The notes: generated from the sequence alone by a model not told the origin. 64,000 nucleotides of DNA from Pseudomonas helmanticensis (GCF_900182985.1 NZ_FXUY01000001.1:992001-1056000), one strand, 5' to 3'. Positions 37,566 through 46,862 are shown, numbered from the stretch's first letter. Numbers and translations: made by a program.

Positions 37566-38624
37566 CTACTTGAGTTTCGCCAAAGCCCCATCCGCCAATT
37601 GCCGGGTCAATTCAGCGCTGCCGAGCTCTTTGCCTAGCGTGAATGCCTGCCCGGCCCAGAGGTTGGCAAACTCTGCCTCACGCTTGGCTCGCAGCGGCAT
37701 TAACGCACCACCGGCCAACGGAAATGCCGGGGCTTTCGACGACATCGGCCCCAGCTCACGCATAGCGCGGTTGAGAATACCCCGTGCCGGGCGTCCGGTG
37801 AAAATATTGGTGATCGCGGTTTCACTTTCCTTGGCGGTGCGCAATGCCTGGTGATGTGCGGCGCTGACTTTCGCCTCCGGTGTAAACAAGTAGGCGGTGC
37901 CGACCTGTACCGCCGCCGCGCCAAGCATCAACGCTGCGGCAACCCCCCGCGAATCGCCAATTGCGCCGGCAGCAATCACCGGCACGCTCACCGCATCGAC
38001 AATCTGGGGCACCAGCGCAAACGTTCCGACCTGGCTGCTCAAGTCTTCGCTGAGAAACATCCCGCGATGGCCACCCGCTTCATAACCCATGGCGATGATC
38101 GCGTCGCAGCCGTTGTTTTCCAGCCAGATGGCTTCATCGACCGTGGTCGCAGACGAGAGGATCTTTGCCCCGGTGGCCTTGACCCGATTGAGCAGGGACT
38201 TTTCCGGTAGACCAAAATGGAAGCTCACCACCTCAGGACGAAACTCTTCCAGCACTTCACACGCAGCCGCATCGAACGGCGCCCGATTGGACACTGGTGT
38301 CGGTGCATCGAAATCGGCGCCCAGTTCGCGGTAATACGGCTCCAGCAAATTTTTCCACGCCTGTGCGCGTTGCTCATCGGCGGCCGGAGGCTGGTGGCAG
38401 AAGAAATTGACGTTGAACGGTTTGTCGGTGTGCTGACGAATGGTTTTCAGCTCTTCGCGCAATTGCTCGATGCTCAGCATGGCGGCCGGCATCGAACCGA
38501 GGCCCCCGGCATTGCACACGGCTATCACCATGGACGAGTTCGTCGCCCCGGCCATCGGGCCCTGGATGATCGGCAATTGAATGCCAAGCAGATCAAGAAT
38601 GCGGGTGTCTGGCCATTGGCTCAT
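37566..38624 (-). CDS. Nitronate monooxygenase (2-nitropropane dioxygenase family)
   Basis: This 352-residue FMN enzyme of TIM-barrel fold should oxidise alkyl nitronates such as propionate-3-nitronate. It begins MSQWPDTRILDLLGIQLPIIQGPMAG and continues VCNAGGLGSMPAAMLS, FNVNFFCHQPP, ATTVDEAIWLENNGCDAIIAMGYEAGGHRG, VIAAGAIGDSRGVAAALMLGAAAVQVGTAYLFTPEA, all class I NMO features, with the HRG motif intact. The start with the conserved MSQWP is used rather than one 16 codons upstream. No operon partner is evident. Confidence 0.9.
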   Translation of the reverse strand: MSQWPDTRILDLLGIQLPIIQGPMAGATNSSMVIAVCNAGGLGSMPAAMLSIEQLREELKTIRQHTDKPFNVNFFCHQPPAADEQRAQAWKNLLEPYYRELGADFDAPTPVSNRAPFDAAACEVLEEFRPEVVSFHFGLPEKSLLNRVKATGAKILSSATTVDEAIWLENNGCDAIIAMGYEAGGHRGMFLSEDLSSQVGTFALVPQIVDAVSVPVIAAGAIGDSRGVAAALMLGAAAVQVGTAYLFTPEAKVSAAHHQALRTAKESETAITNIFTGRPARGILNRAMRELGPMSSKAPAFPLAGGALMPLRAKREAEFANLWAGQAFTLGKELGSAELTRQLADGALAKLK

Positions 38625-38720
38625 TACAGCGGTTCTCCGAACAACGAAACGGAGGCAGTTTTTTAACAGCAAAACCGTCTCCGCAGCCAGTCTGAAATTC
38701 AGAACAGCCTGTGCAGTTTT

Positions 38721-41168
38721 TCAGCGTCGATGGAATCCACCACCGCCGCCCCCGAACGAATGGTTCATGAATTGCGACGAGTTATGAAAGTTGTTGGTGC
38801 GCTGATTGCCAACGTTGCGCGCGGCGGATTCGCGATTGAGGTTTTGCAGTTGTGCGTTGTTGTTGATCGGCGCCGTGCGCGTAGCGTTGCCGCCGACCAT
38901 TGATTGCCAGCCACTGTCGGTGCGTTTGTAGACGTTGCCATCGTGGCCGGCGTAGACGTTGTCGCCAACGTGCGCGGCGCCACCGTTGCGCCCGTGAATG
39001 CCGCCGAACTGCGTGGTATTGCCGGTGTTGGGGTTATACACGGCGCCGCGATTGGCCGTGACCTGGCTGCCATTGCGGGTATTGCCGGCAGTGACCCGCC
39101 CGCCGGCAATGGCGCCACCGTTGGGGCCGACCACTTCGCCACTGCGCCCGGCGGCGTAGTTGCCGTTGTAGACATTGTGTACAGCGCCGCGTTGGCCGGC
39201 GGCGGCAACGCCGGTGCGAGAGTTATAGGACGAACCGACCTGGCCGGCCCAGCGATTGCCGGTCCAGGCGTTGTACCCGGCGCCAGAGCGGCTGACGGTC
39301 GCCCGATCGCCCCATTGATGATAGATATTGCCGGTCGTCCCGGCCCAGCCGCCGGGCCCCCACGCCACTGCGCCGCCGTGATAACCGTACGCGGCGCCGC
39401 CCCAGGCCAGTGGCGCCGGATACAAGTGCGGCCCCCAGGCGTAGCCCCAGCCGTAATTGCCCCACCACGGGTACGCGCCCCAGCCCCAGCCCATCGCGAC
39501 AGTGCTGCCGCCCCAGCTCCAGCCGAAGCCGAAACCGAAGGTCCAGCCGGTCCAGGGTGTGTAACGGATGGCGACACCAAAACCGTAGGTGACTGGCGGG
39601 CCGTACCAGACACTGCCGACCCACGGCGTATACGGATAACCGGTGCCGTAGACCACGACGCCGGTCGCCGGATCGAGGTTCGAGCCCTGATAACCCGGGG
39701 TGTAACCGACAACCACGGTATCGCCGCTGGACTCATAGACTTTGACGTAAGTGAGGTAATGCATGGGCGAGCTCGGCGGAATCGAATAGATCACCGCCGG
39801 TACCGAGCTGGCCACGGCCCAAGGGCCATTCACTGTTGTCGCGCTGAACCAGATACCGTTCTCTACCGCCCACCAACTGTTGTTGTCGACCCGGATTATC
39901 GGCGTAGCGCTGTTGACCACATACTGCAGCGGCGTGCTGTCGATCGCCTTGAGTTGCGGTTCGCCGTCGAACTGCGGCGCGGTCATTTTGACCGCGCTTT
40001 TCTTGATCGCCGAGGTCTGCGGAATGCTCGCGGCAATCGCCGCTTCCTTGGCTTGCGGGGTGCCTGCCACGGACGCCTTGACGTTCTCTTTCGGGCTGTC
40101 ATCGGGGATGTTGGCAAAATCTGCCGGCAATTTGTCCGCCGGGGTAAACGTCCACGGGCCGCTCATGTCGCTGGCGCGAAACCATCGACCGGAAATCAGC
40201 ACATAGCTGTTCTGGTCGCCAATTTCCTTGAAGATGTGCCCGGTGGTATTGCTCACGTACAACAGGCCCGTGCCTTGAATCGGCGACCACTGCGGCGCGC
40301 CATCGGTGACCAACAACTCGGTGGGCGTGGTGGCGACAACGATCTTTGGTTGTGGCGGCTTGGCGAGGCTGGGGATCTTGTCTTTCGGATCACTCTGCCC
40401 GGTCAGCAGATCCACTTGCCGGCTCTTGATCGCGGCCTGTTTGGCCTTCTCCAGATCGGCCGGTGGCGAAGCCAGGCGCGTGTAATCGCCGTTCAACTGG
40501 TCAGCGACCATCCAGCCATCGAAGACGTGCAGGTAGTGCTTACCGTGTTCATCCTTCAGCAACAACGGGCGAGTATTGATCACGCGTTGCAGCGTGGTGC
40601 CGTCGACGGGGCGGTATGCGGCGTCGCCATCGATATAGACGAGCAGTGCCGGAATCTCGGAACTGAAGATCGTCGGCGGCGTGTTTTCGAGTGGCGCGCT
40701 GTCGGCTTTCTGTTCGGCCGAGAGTACGCCGACAGCGGCTTCCAGCTGATCGAGCGAAATGGTTTTCTTGCGGCTTTCGGCATCTTTTTGCAGCGCTGCG
40801 AGCCAGGCGTTGGCCTGACTGGCATCGGCGGGGAAATCCGCTTTGATGATCTTGTATTGATCGAGCGCAACCCAGCGTGTGGCTTTGTCGACCAGGGTGT
40901 GGGCGCTGAACTGGACGATGCCGTAAGTGGACTTGCCATCGGCACCGGTGGCTTCAACGGCCGCGCGGGCATTGAGGGTGTATCCATCCCAGCTGTCGAG
41001 TTGTGGTTGATACACCGTCAATTTGGCCTTGCCGCTGGTGATGACTTGCGGCCACGACGGCGCCGCCGGGGCCGTTTGCGCTGGCGTAGCGTCGGCGGCT
41101 GCGCACACCTTGCCAAACGCCAGCAGACACAGGATCAACATCACAAACAACGAACGCGGGTAAGACAT
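38721..41168 (-). CDS. Large exported protein with Trp/Gly-rich and Asn/Gly-rich C-terminal half
   Basis: This 815-residue protein begins with a signal peptide ([19 protein letters not shown], cleavage near VCAAADA), preceded by GGAG. Residues ~30-290 form a soluble region with a repeated short motif ([62 protein letters not shown]). Around residues 500-600 comes a Trp/Gly/Tyr-rich tract ([19 protein letters not shown]), and the last ~200 residues are Asn/Gly/Thr-rich repeats ending [13 protein letters not shown] do not recognise a named family. Composition suggests a surface or periplasmic structural protein. Confidence 0.75.
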   Translation of the reverse strand: MSYPRSLFVMLILCLLAFGKVCAAADATPAQTAPAAPSWPQVITSGKAKLTVYQPQLDSWDGYTLNARAAVEATGADGKSTYGIVQFSAHTLVDKATRWVALDQYKIIKADFPADASQANAWLAALQKDAESRKKTISLDQLEAAVGVLSAEQKADSAPLENTPPTIFSSEIPALLVYIDGDAAYRPVDGTTLQRVINTRPLLLKDEHGKHYLHVFDGWMVADQLNGDYTRLASPPADLEKAKQAAIKSRQVDLLTGQSDPKDKIPSLAKPPQPKIVVATTPTELLVTDGAPQWSPIQGTGLLYVSNTTGHIFKEIGDQNSYVLISGRWFRASDMSGPWTFTPADKLPADFANIPDDSPKENVKASVAGTPQAKEAAIAASIPQTSAIKKSAVKMTAPQFDGEPQLKAIDSTPLQYVVNSATPIIRVDNNSWWAVENGIWFSATTVNGPWAVASSVPAVIYSIPPSSPMHYLTYVKVYESSGDTVVVGYTPGYQGSNLDPATGVVVYGTGYPYTPWVGSVWYGPPVTYGFGVAIRYTPWTGWTFGFGFGWSWGGSTVAMGWGWGAYPWWGNYGWGYAWGPHLYPAPLAWGGAAYGYHGGAVAWGPGGWAGTTGNIYHQWGDRATVSRSGAGYNAWTGNRWAGQVGSSYNSRTGVAAAGQRGAVHNVYNGNYAAGRSGEVVGPNGGAIAGGRVTAGNTRNGSQVTANRGAVYNPNTGNTTQFGGIHGRNGGAAHVGDNVYAGHDGNVYKRTDSGWQSMVGGNATRTAPINNNAQLQNLNRESAARNVGNQRTNNFHNSSQFMNHSFGGGGGGFHRR

Positions 41169-41355
41169 CGTCAGCTCCATCGACAGGCCGATTTCAAAAG
41201 GAATAACGGCGAAAGTACGACCGTCGAAAAAGCATAGCCGCCCGCCATGGAAATACCCGGCGGATTGCTGGATTGGCGGAAAGTCGAGTGTGGCAACGTG
41301 TTGCGATGTGGTATTTCAAGGGACGAAATCTTCAAACCAGCCAAGTGAGGCCGTC

Positions 41356-42339
41356 ATGTTCAACGCCATATTGATCGACAAAGACGACAGCGGTTACCGC
41401 GCCAGCCTGCAGCAGATCAACGAAGACCAATTGCCCGCAGGCGATGTCACCGTGCGGGTTGCCTACAGCACGCTGAACTTCAAGGATGGCCTGGCAATTA
41501 CCGGCAGCAGCCCGGTGGTGCGCAAGTTTCCGATGGTGCCGGGGATCGATCTGGCGGGCACTGTCGAGGTCAGCTCGCACCCGGACTACAAGGTCGGTGA
41601 TCAGGTGTTGCTCAATGGTTGGGGCGTGGGTGAAAACCATTGGGGGGGGCTGGCGCAAAAGGCTCGGCTCAACGGCGACTGGCTGATTCCATTGCCCAAA
41701 GTCTTTACGGCGGCGCAAGCCATGGCGATCGGTACGGCGGGCTACACGGCAATGCTGTGCATCCTCGCGCTGGAGCGCAACGGGGTGACGCCGGATCAGG
41801 GCGAAGTGCTGGTGACAGGCGCCAACGGCGGTGTCGGCAGTTTTGCCATCGCCTTGCTGAGCAAGCTTGGTTATCGCGTGGTCGCGTCCACGGGGCGGGT
41901 CTCCGAGCATGAATATCTGCAACAGTTGGGCGCTGTCGAAATCATCGATCGCGCGACGTTGTCCGAGCCGGGCAAGCCTCTGGCCAAAGAACGTTGGGCA
42001 GCGGTCGTCGATTCGGTCGGCAGTCACACGCTGGCGAATGCCTGCGCCAGCACCCGCTCGGAAGGCACGGTCGCAGCCTGTGGCCTGGCTCAGGGCATGG
42101 ACTTTCCCGCGTCGGTGGCGCCGTTCATTTTGCGCGGTGTGACGCTGGCCGGGATCAACAGCGTGACCCAGCCCAAGGCGCGCCGTTTAGAGGCCTGGGA
42201 TCGTCTGGCCAAGGATCTGGACTTCTCGTTACTGGCATTGATCAGTGACGAAATCGGCTTGAGCGAAGCCATCGAGGCGGCGCCAAAACTACTCGCCGGG
42301 AAGCTGCGGGGCAGGGTTGTGGTCGACGTCAATCGCTGA
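41356..42339 (+). CDS. acuI: Acrylyl-CoA reductase AcuI/YhdH-type, zinc-free MDR
   Basis: This 327-residue medium-chain reductase should reduce acryloyl-CoA to propionyl-CoA with NADPH. The start [20 protein letters not shown] has GAGG upstream. Features are [40 protein letters not shown], the Rossmann loop [28 protein letters not shown] and the C-terminal [13 protein letters not shown], all typical of YhdH/AcuI. Catalytic zinc ligands are absent, as in that family. The codons for HWGG contain a run of eight G. Confidence 0.9.
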   Translation: MFNAILIDKDDSGYRASLQQINEDQLPAGDVTVRVAYSTLNFKDGLAITGSSPVVRKFPMVPGIDLAGTVEVSSHPDYKVGDQVLLNGWGVGENHWGGLAQKARLNGDWLIPLPKVFTAAQAMAIGTAGYTAMLCILALERNGVTPDQGEVLVTGANGGVGSFAIALLSKLGYRVVASTGRVSEHEYLQQLGAVEIIDRATLSEPGKPLAKERWAAVVDSVGSHTLANACASTRSEGTVAACGLAQGMDFPASVAPFILRGVTLAGINSVTQPKARRLEAWDRLAKDLDFSLLALISDEIGLSEAIEAAPKLLAGKLRGRVVVDVNR

Positions 42340-42402
42340 CAGAGTAGGCGCCATTGCGGCGCTTACCCGCTGCACTTCAATTGACAGGGAGTGGCATTTT
42401 CG

Positions 42403-42861
42403 ATGGATTTGAAACGACAGCAGATCGACTCGTTCACGGTTTCAGGCTTGCGTGTCCGCACCGGCAATGCTGCAGAGCATGTGGCCGAGACAGCAAAAAT
42501 CGGTCCGATGTGGGGCGAGTTTTTCGCTCGCGGACTGGCTGACGACATGCCCGCCAAGCAAGTGAACTCTCCGGTCTACGGCGTGTACTCAGCTTACGAA
42601 TCGGATGCTTCGGGTCAGTTCGACGTGACCGCCGGCGTTGCTGTCACTCAGCCTGCTGAAGGTTTCGATGCTGTGGTGGTTGAAGCTGGCGATTATCTGG
42701 TGTTCGAAGCACAGGGACCGTTGCCCGACGCGGTGATTGCGACCTGGGGGAAAATCTGGACGTTCTTCGAAGCCAATCCGCAGATTGAACGGCGTTACGC
42801 GACTGACTTCGAAGCCTATACCGGCCCCGAATCAGTCGCGGTCTACATCGGCATTCGTTAA
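42403..42861 (+). CDS. Effector-binding (GyrI-like/AraC C-terminal type) protein
   Basis: This 152-residue protein begins MDLKRQQIDSFTVSGLRVRT and keeps the GyrI/Rob effector-binding pattern: GPMWGEFFARG, NSPVYGVYSAYESDASGQFDVTAG, VVVEAGDYLVFEAQGPLPDAVIATWGKIWTFFEANPQIERRYATDFEAY. There is no DNA-binding domain, so it is a stand-alone ligand-binding module; some such proteins sequester toxins or hydrolyse electrophiles. It overlaps the end of ada tail-to-tail by four bases. Confidence 0.8.
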   Translation: MDLKRQQIDSFTVSGLRVRTGNAAEHVAETAKIGPMWGEFFARGLADDMPAKQVNSPVYGVYSAYESDASGQFDVTAGVAVTQPAEGFDAVVVEAGDYLVFEAQGPLPDAVIATWGKIWTFFEANPQIERRYATDFEAYTGPESVAVYIGIR

Positions 42862-43922
42862 GGCTGCATTTCGCGCTCGAGCAACTGCCGCTTGCGTTCG
42901 ACGCCCCAGTGATAACCCGAGAGATTGCCATCGCTGCGAACCACGCGATGGCAAGGGATCGCCACGGCCAGCCGGTTGGCGCCGCAAGCCTGGGCCACCG
43001 CGCGCATCGAGGTGGGGGCGCCAATGCGTTGGGCGATGTCGGCGTAACTGGCCGTGCTACCCGCCGGGATTTCGCGCAGCGCTTGCCAGACGCGTTCCTG
43101 AAATGCCGTGCCTCTGACGTCCAGGGGCAGATCCAGGCCAATCGCCGGCGCTTCTATAAATCCCACAACCTTGGCGATCAATTGCTCAAAGCCGCTATCG
43201 GCACCGATCAGGTTGGCTTTGCGAAATTGATCCTGCAGATCACAGACCAGTTGGTGCGGGTCGTCACCCAACAGAATCGCGCACACCCCGCGTTGACTTT
43301 GCGCTACCAGAATCGCCCCGAGCGAGCACTGGCCAACGGCAAAACGAATATCGTTGTTCTGCCCGGCCGCGCGAAAATCACCGGGCTTCATGCCCAGCAC
43401 CTGATCGGCTGATTCGTAGAAACGGCTATTGGAGTTGAAACCGGCATCGTATAGCGCGTCGGTGACCGAACCGCCATCTACCAGGCGCTCACGCACGCGA
43501 CGTGAACGATGGGCGGCGGCATAGCCTTTTGGTGTCAGGCCGGTAGCGGCTTTGAAAACCCGATGAAAATGAAAAGGGCTCAAACCGGCGGTTTCGGCGA
43601 GTTCATTCAGCGCCGGTGGCGTGTCAGCGGCTTCAATCTGCCGACAGGCTGTTGCCACTGTGGCGGCGTGTTGCGCGCTGACCTCGGTTTGATCCTTGCT
43701 GGCGCGTTTGCTCGGCCGATAGCCGGCCGCTTCAGCCTGTTCGGCAGTCTCGAAAAACTCGACATTCTGCGGTTTCGGCAACCGCGCAAGGCTGCTTGGG
43801 CGGCAATAGATGCCTGTGGTTTTCACCGCATAGACAAACTGCCCGTCAGCTTGTGGGTCACGCGCAACCACGGCAGCCCAGCGTGGATCGTTTTCGATGT
43901 TGAGAGGCGCAAGCGTTTTCAT
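42858..43922 (-). CDS. ada: Ada-type regulator/O6-methylguanine-DNA methyltransferase with degenerate zinc site
   Basis: This 354-residue protein has the full Ada plan: an N-terminal phosphotriester-repair domain, an AraC helix-turn-helix (LNELAETAGLSPFHFHRVFKAATGLTPKGY, then VTDALYDAGFNSNSRFYES), and a C-terminal O6-alkylguanine methyltransferase with the active IPCHRVV. In the N-domain the nucleophile Cys40 is kept (GIYCRPS), but the other three zinc cysteines of E. coli Ada (positions 42, 69, 72) are Ser44, Ser71 and Ala74 here. Base repair should be intact; methyl-phosphotriester sensing by the zinc switch is doubtful. It precedes alkB-type genes on the opposite side of a short gap, same strand. 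Confidence 0.93.
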   Translation of the reverse strand: MKTLAPLNIENDPRWAAVVARDPQADGQFVYAVKTTGIYCRPSSLARLPKPQNVEFFETAEQAEAAGYRPSKRASKDQTEVSAQHAATVATACRQIEAADTPPALNELAETAGLSPFHFHRVFKAATGLTPKGYAAAHRSRRVRERLVDGGSVTDALYDAGFNSNSRFYESADQVLGMKPGDFRAAGQNNDIRFAVGQCSLGAILVAQSQRGVCAILLGDDPHQLVCDLQDQFRKANLIGADSGFEQLIAKVVGFIEAPAIGLDLPLDVRGTAFQERVWQALREIPAGSTASYADIAQRIGAPTSMRAVAQACGANRLAVAIPCHRVVRSDGNLSGYHWGVERKRQLLEREMQP

Positions 43923-43994
43923 GTGGATTCTTCCGTTGACCTGTTTGATTCAGGTTAACCAGAGTCAGCAAGCGCAACACTCCGGGCCTTGCGG

Positions 43995-44684
43995 TCAAAC
44001 TTTTGGTATTTCGCCGGCGACGCGAAAAGTCAGGTTGATCCGTTGTTCGCCCAGACGTGGGTGTCGACCGTGCTTGATCGGCAAGACGCCGTGAAAGCGC
44101 AACCGATCAACGCCGCCCCAGACCACCATGTCGCCATGCAACAGCGCAATCCGCTGGCTTTTGTCACTGCGATTGAACCCACCGAAAAGAAACATCGCCG
44201 GCAACCCGAGCGACAGCGAAACAATCGGTGCAGCGTAGGAGTTTTCGTCTTTGTCCTGATGCAATGACATCTTCGCACCGGGGATATATTGGTTGATCAG
44301 GCAGGAATCTGCCGCGAAATGTGTAAACCCCGCTCGCGCTGCCGCCGAATGTGCCAGATCGGCAAACACCGCTGGCATCGCCGGCCACGGCAAGCCGCTG
44401 AGCGGATCGGCGCTTGCATAGCGATAACCGCTGCGATCGGTGATCCAACCCAGTTTTCCGCAGTTGCTGGTGCCCACCGACATGCTGAAGCCGCCGGGCG
44501 TCATCATATGGCGCAACGGTGCTGCGAGCAGAATCCTGTCCAGTTCCGGCAAAAGTTGATCGACCACCGGCAGGGCAAAACCGCGCAGCAGCCATGACTG
44601 TTCGCCAATCTGCTCGGCACGGGGTTGTTGTTCGGGTTCGTGGTCGGCGAACAAGTCGAAATTGCTCGGTTGCATGAGAGTCAT
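43995..44684 (-). CDS. alkB: DNA oxidative demethylase AlkB
   Basis: This 229-residue 2-oxoglutarate/Fe(II) dioxygenase removes methyl groups from 1-methyladenine and 3-methylcytosine. AlkB features are SMSVGTSNCGKLGWITDRSGYRY, INQYIPGAKMSLHQDKDE (Fe ligands His and Asp), VSLSLGLPAMFLFGG, MVVWGGVDRLRFHGVLPI (second His) and INLTFR (2OG-binding Arg). The ATG overlaps the stop of the upstream oxygenase gene (ATGA). With ada it forms an alkylation-repair group. Confidence 0.95.
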   Translation of the reverse strand: MTLMQPSNFDLFADHEPEQQPRAEQIGEQSWLLRGFALPVVDQLLPELDRILLAAPLRHMMTPGGFSMSVGTSNCGKLGWITDRSGYRYASADPLSGLPWPAMPAVFADLAHSAAARAGFTHFAADSCLINQYIPGAKMSLHQDKDENSYAAPIVSLSLGLPAMFLFGGFNRSDKSQRIALLHGDMVVWGGVDRLRFHGVLPIKHGRHPRLGEQRINLTFRVAGEIPKV

Positions 44685-45391
44685 GACGCGTCGTGAAAGA
44701 TGATGCCTAGGGTATGCCGTTTTCCACTGTGCAGGCGACTGACGCCATGACGCATGGTCACCCGATAGTCGCCGCGCGTGCCTTTTACCGGGCGCTGGTT
44801 CACGGCAAAGATCAGCGCGTCACCTTTTTTCAGGTCCAGCACTTGCGGGCGTGTTTGCATGCGCGGGCGTTGCTCGGTCAAGACGAATTCACCGCCGGTA
44901 AAGTCCAGCCCCGGTTCTGACAGAAGGATCGCCACTTGCAGTGGAAACACTGATTCGCCGTACAGATCCTGATGCAGGCAATTGTAGTCCTGCGGGCCGT
45001 ACTGCAATAACAGCGGAGTAGGGCGTAACTGGCCAGCCGCATGGCAGCGCTGCAAGAATTCGGCGTGCGTGGGCGGAAACTCGATGGGTAGATTCATTCG
45101 TTGGTACCAGCGATTCGCCAGTGGCGCCAGGCGCGGATACAGGGCGGTGCGCAGGCGCTCGACCGTTGCGGGCAGCGGATAGCGGAAGTACTTGTACTCG
45201 CCACGACCGAAACCGTGGCGGGCCATGATCACCTGCGCGCGAAACGGTTCGGTCTGCGGATACAGCGCACTCAAGCGATCACAGCTTTCACTCGACAGCA
45301 GCGCGCGAATGACCGCGCAACCGTGTTCATCCAGCTGTTGTTCCAGGTCTGCCCAATCGAGGGTGTCCAGCCGGGAAGGTGACATCGACAT
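44681..45391 (-). CDS. 2OG-Fe(II) oxygenase, translationally coupled to alkB
   Basis: This 236-residue protein starts at MSMSPSRLDTLDWADLEQQL, with AAGGAG before the ATG. It is a second dioxygenase: the Fe ligands are His and Asp in NCLHQDLYGE, and a distal His is in VTMRHGVSRLHSGKRHTLG; the Arg in GKRHTLGIIFHD may bind 2-oxoglutarate. The N-terminal part (DEHGCAVIRALLSSESCDRLSALY) is a common proline hydroxylase-like helix. It is not AlkB itself. Overlap with alkB implies a joint role, perhaps in alkylation or oxidative repair; substrate unknown. Confidence 0.85.
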   Translation of the reverse strand: MSMSPSRLDTLDWADLEQQLDEHGCAVIRALLSSESCDRLSALYPQTEPFRAQVIMARHGFGRGEYKYFRYPLPATVERLRTALYPRLAPLANRWYQRMNLPIEFPPTHAEFLQRCHAAGQLRPTPLLLQYGPQDYNCLHQDLYGESVFPLQVAILLSEPGLDFTGGEFVLTEQRPRMQTRPQVLDLKKGDALIFAVNQRPVKGTRGDYRVTMRHGVSRLHSGKRHTLGIIFHDAS

Positions 45392-45484
45392 ACTGACTCC
45401 TTGACGCAAGGTCGAGTCGATCAGTCTGAGCGAGGACAGGCGGCAGAACACTCCGCCGCTTGCGGTCAAATTGCTGTCGGTGTC

Positions 45485-45658
45485 TTACAGCGCTTTGCTG
45501 ACAGCGATTTCGCTGATCAGGTCTTCCTTCCCGTGGATTTTGTCGAGCTCGGCCCGAGCTTCCGCTTCGGTGCCGTTTACCAGTTGCGCGAACTCGAAGC
45601 GGCGCTCACCGTTGAGTTTGTACTTGATGACGTATTTGGTCGTTTGGGCCACGGTCAT
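45485..45658 (-). CDS. Small unknown protein, 57 residues
   Basis: The frame runs from the ATG at 45658 (MTVAQTTKYVIKYKLNGERR) to the TAA at 45485, with AAGGA ahead of the start. The first half looks like two beta strands (KYVIKYKLNGERRFEFAQL) and the second like a charged helix (EAEARAELDKIHG). No known family is recognised. It lies between the oxygenase pair and a DUF1883-type gene, all on the minus strand. Confidence 0.65.
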   Translation of the reverse strand: MTVAQTTKYVIKYKLNGERRFEFAQLVNGTEAEARAELDKIHGKEDLISEIAVSKAL

Positions 45659-45685
45659 GCATTCCTTTTGAATGGGCAGAGCGTC

Positions 45686-45988
45686 TCAGCTGAGTTTGGT
45701 GCTGGAGCGGCGGATGATCTTGATCGAATGGGTCAGGGTCGGCTTGCGCGTCACGCTGATTGGCCGACGGTTGACGGTGTCGATGGTGATGTTCCAGAAA
45801 CCGGTGCTCGGCGCCGTGATACGTGCCGGGAAGGTGTCGAAAGCGCCGCCGTGATAGGTGTGACGACCGCCGTTCTTGAAGCTGCGGAAGTTGGCGTCGT
45901 TCATCAGACGGATGTTGCACATTTGCGAGCATTGGATGACGACGATGTCGTCTTCGTTGAGGTGTTCGCGCTGGTGAATGAATTTCAT
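45686..45988 (-). CDS. DUF1883-type small protein
   Basis: This 100-residue protein starts at MKFIHQREHLNEDDIVVIQC, with GGAGG six bases upstream. The continuing pattern (SQMCNIRLMNDANFRSFKNGGRHTYHGGAFDTFPARITAPSTGFWNITIDT) matches the DUF1883 family as I recall it, small beta-rich proteins of unknown function. It could be cotranscribed with the 57-residue gene 27 bases downstream. Confidence 0.7.
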   Translation of the reverse strand: MKFIHQREHLNEDDIVVIQCSQMCNIRLMNDANFRSFKNGGRHTYHGGAFDTFPARITAPSTGFWNITIDTVNRRPISVTRKPTLTHSIKIIRRSSTKLS

Positions 45989-46199
45989 GGGCGCCTCCAG
46001 AAGGGCTTTTTCTACAAAATCAAAACGATAGCTTGTCGATTGGGCGCAGTTTATCAGCCCGCACGGGTTATTATCTGGCCGTCGGGCGTTGGTTTGACAA
46101 TTTTGAACAGATATTCGCAATCGGATGCGGGTTAAATGCAGAAGGCCCCGGAGAAAAACGGCATTTGTGCTGTCGGACGGTCTTTAACGGAGGTTTTGT

Positions 46200-46556
46200 A
46201 TGAAGTGGGGTGTGGTGTGTGTGCCGTTGGTTTTGGCTATGGCTGGTTGTGCGAATGTTTCCGAAATCAATGAAACATTGCCGACCATGAGCGTGATCTC
46301 CGGCAAGAAGCCCCATGAATATGCTCAATGCCTGGCCGAAAAACTCGCGGACAGCCGTGGTGCATTGCAGATGCAGCCGCACAAGGACGGCGTTCGTGTG
46401 ATCGTTCCGGGGAAGTTTTCCTCAGGCCCGGCCGCCGTATTTGATATTGAAGATCGCTCCGGCGGCAGCAGCATCAAGCTGCATGAGCGCATGTCCAATG
46501 TGCCGGTACGTCCACGAGATGTGCGTAACGCGGCCAACGCGTGTATTTCCGGCTGA
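46200..46556 (+). CDS. Probable small lipoprotein, unknown
   Basis: This 118-residue protein with GGAGG upstream starts MKWGVVCVPLVLAMAGCANV, a lipoprotein signal with Cys17 in the MAGC lipobox. The mature part includes GKKPHEYAQCLAEKLADSRG and a beta-rich stretch (GVRVIVPGKFSSGPAAVFDIED). Likely anchored in the outer or inner membrane. No function recognised. Confidence 0.7.
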   Translation: MKWGVVCVPLVLAMAGCANVSEINETLPTMSVISGKKPHEYAQCLAEKLADSRGALQMQPHKDGVRVIVPGKFSSGPAAVFDIEDRSGGSSIKLHERMSNVPVRPRDVRNAANACISG

Positions 46557-46580
46557 TAGACTGTTCAGTCATCAGTATCG

Positions 46581-46616
46581 ATGCCGTCACAGTGATGCTG
46601 TGGCGGCATTTTCATT
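46581..46616 (+). terminator. Hairpin between two small plus-strand genes
   Basis: ATGCCGTCACAG and CTGTGGCGGCAT form a 12-base stem with one mismatch and a five-base loop. TTTTCATTT follows. It terminates the lipoprotein gene; the next gene's ribosome-binding site (GGAG) comes just after. Confidence 0.7.
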
Positions 46617-46628
46617 TCTGGAGTCGCG

Positions 46629-46859
46629 ATGAAGCGAGAGCAAGTACGGGAACGCCACGCAGAGGGCCTGATCTCTGCCACCCATGTAATCCAGAACCCG
46701 GCGAACCCGGGGGAGTGGATCGTGTTTTTCAAGAAAAGCGCCGGGCGCAGTTATTTCCTGGTGGATGACAACGATGAGGTCGAATCTTTCGGCCGGCTCG
46801 ACGATTTGATCGAAGTGGTGCGCGGCCTCGGGATCAAGTTCGCCGAAATTCACATGTAA
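46629..46859 (+). CDS. Small unknown protein
   Basis: This 76-residue protein begins MKREQVRERHAEGLISATHV, with GGAG before the ATG. The pattern GEWIVFFKKSAGRSYFLVDDNDEVESFGRLDDLIEVVRGLGIKFAEIHM looks like a compact beta-beta-alpha fold seen in conserved Pseudomonas hypotheticals. No function recognised. Convergent with the next small lipoprotein gene; only three bases separate the stops. Confidence 0.65.
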   Translation: MKREQVRERHAEGLISATHVIQNPANPGEWIVFFKKSAGRSYFLVDDNDEVESFGRLDDLIEVVRGLGIKFAEIHM

Positions 46860-46862
46860 GGT

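Noticed and set aside
38904..41237. A 777-codon open frame on the plus strand opposite the large exported protein
   Set aside because: It has no ribosome-binding site and its residues are Arg/Gly/Ala/Val-rich without domain pattern. The minus-strand frame has a signal peptide and a good Shine-Dalgarno. The long frame is a by-product of GC-rich repeats.
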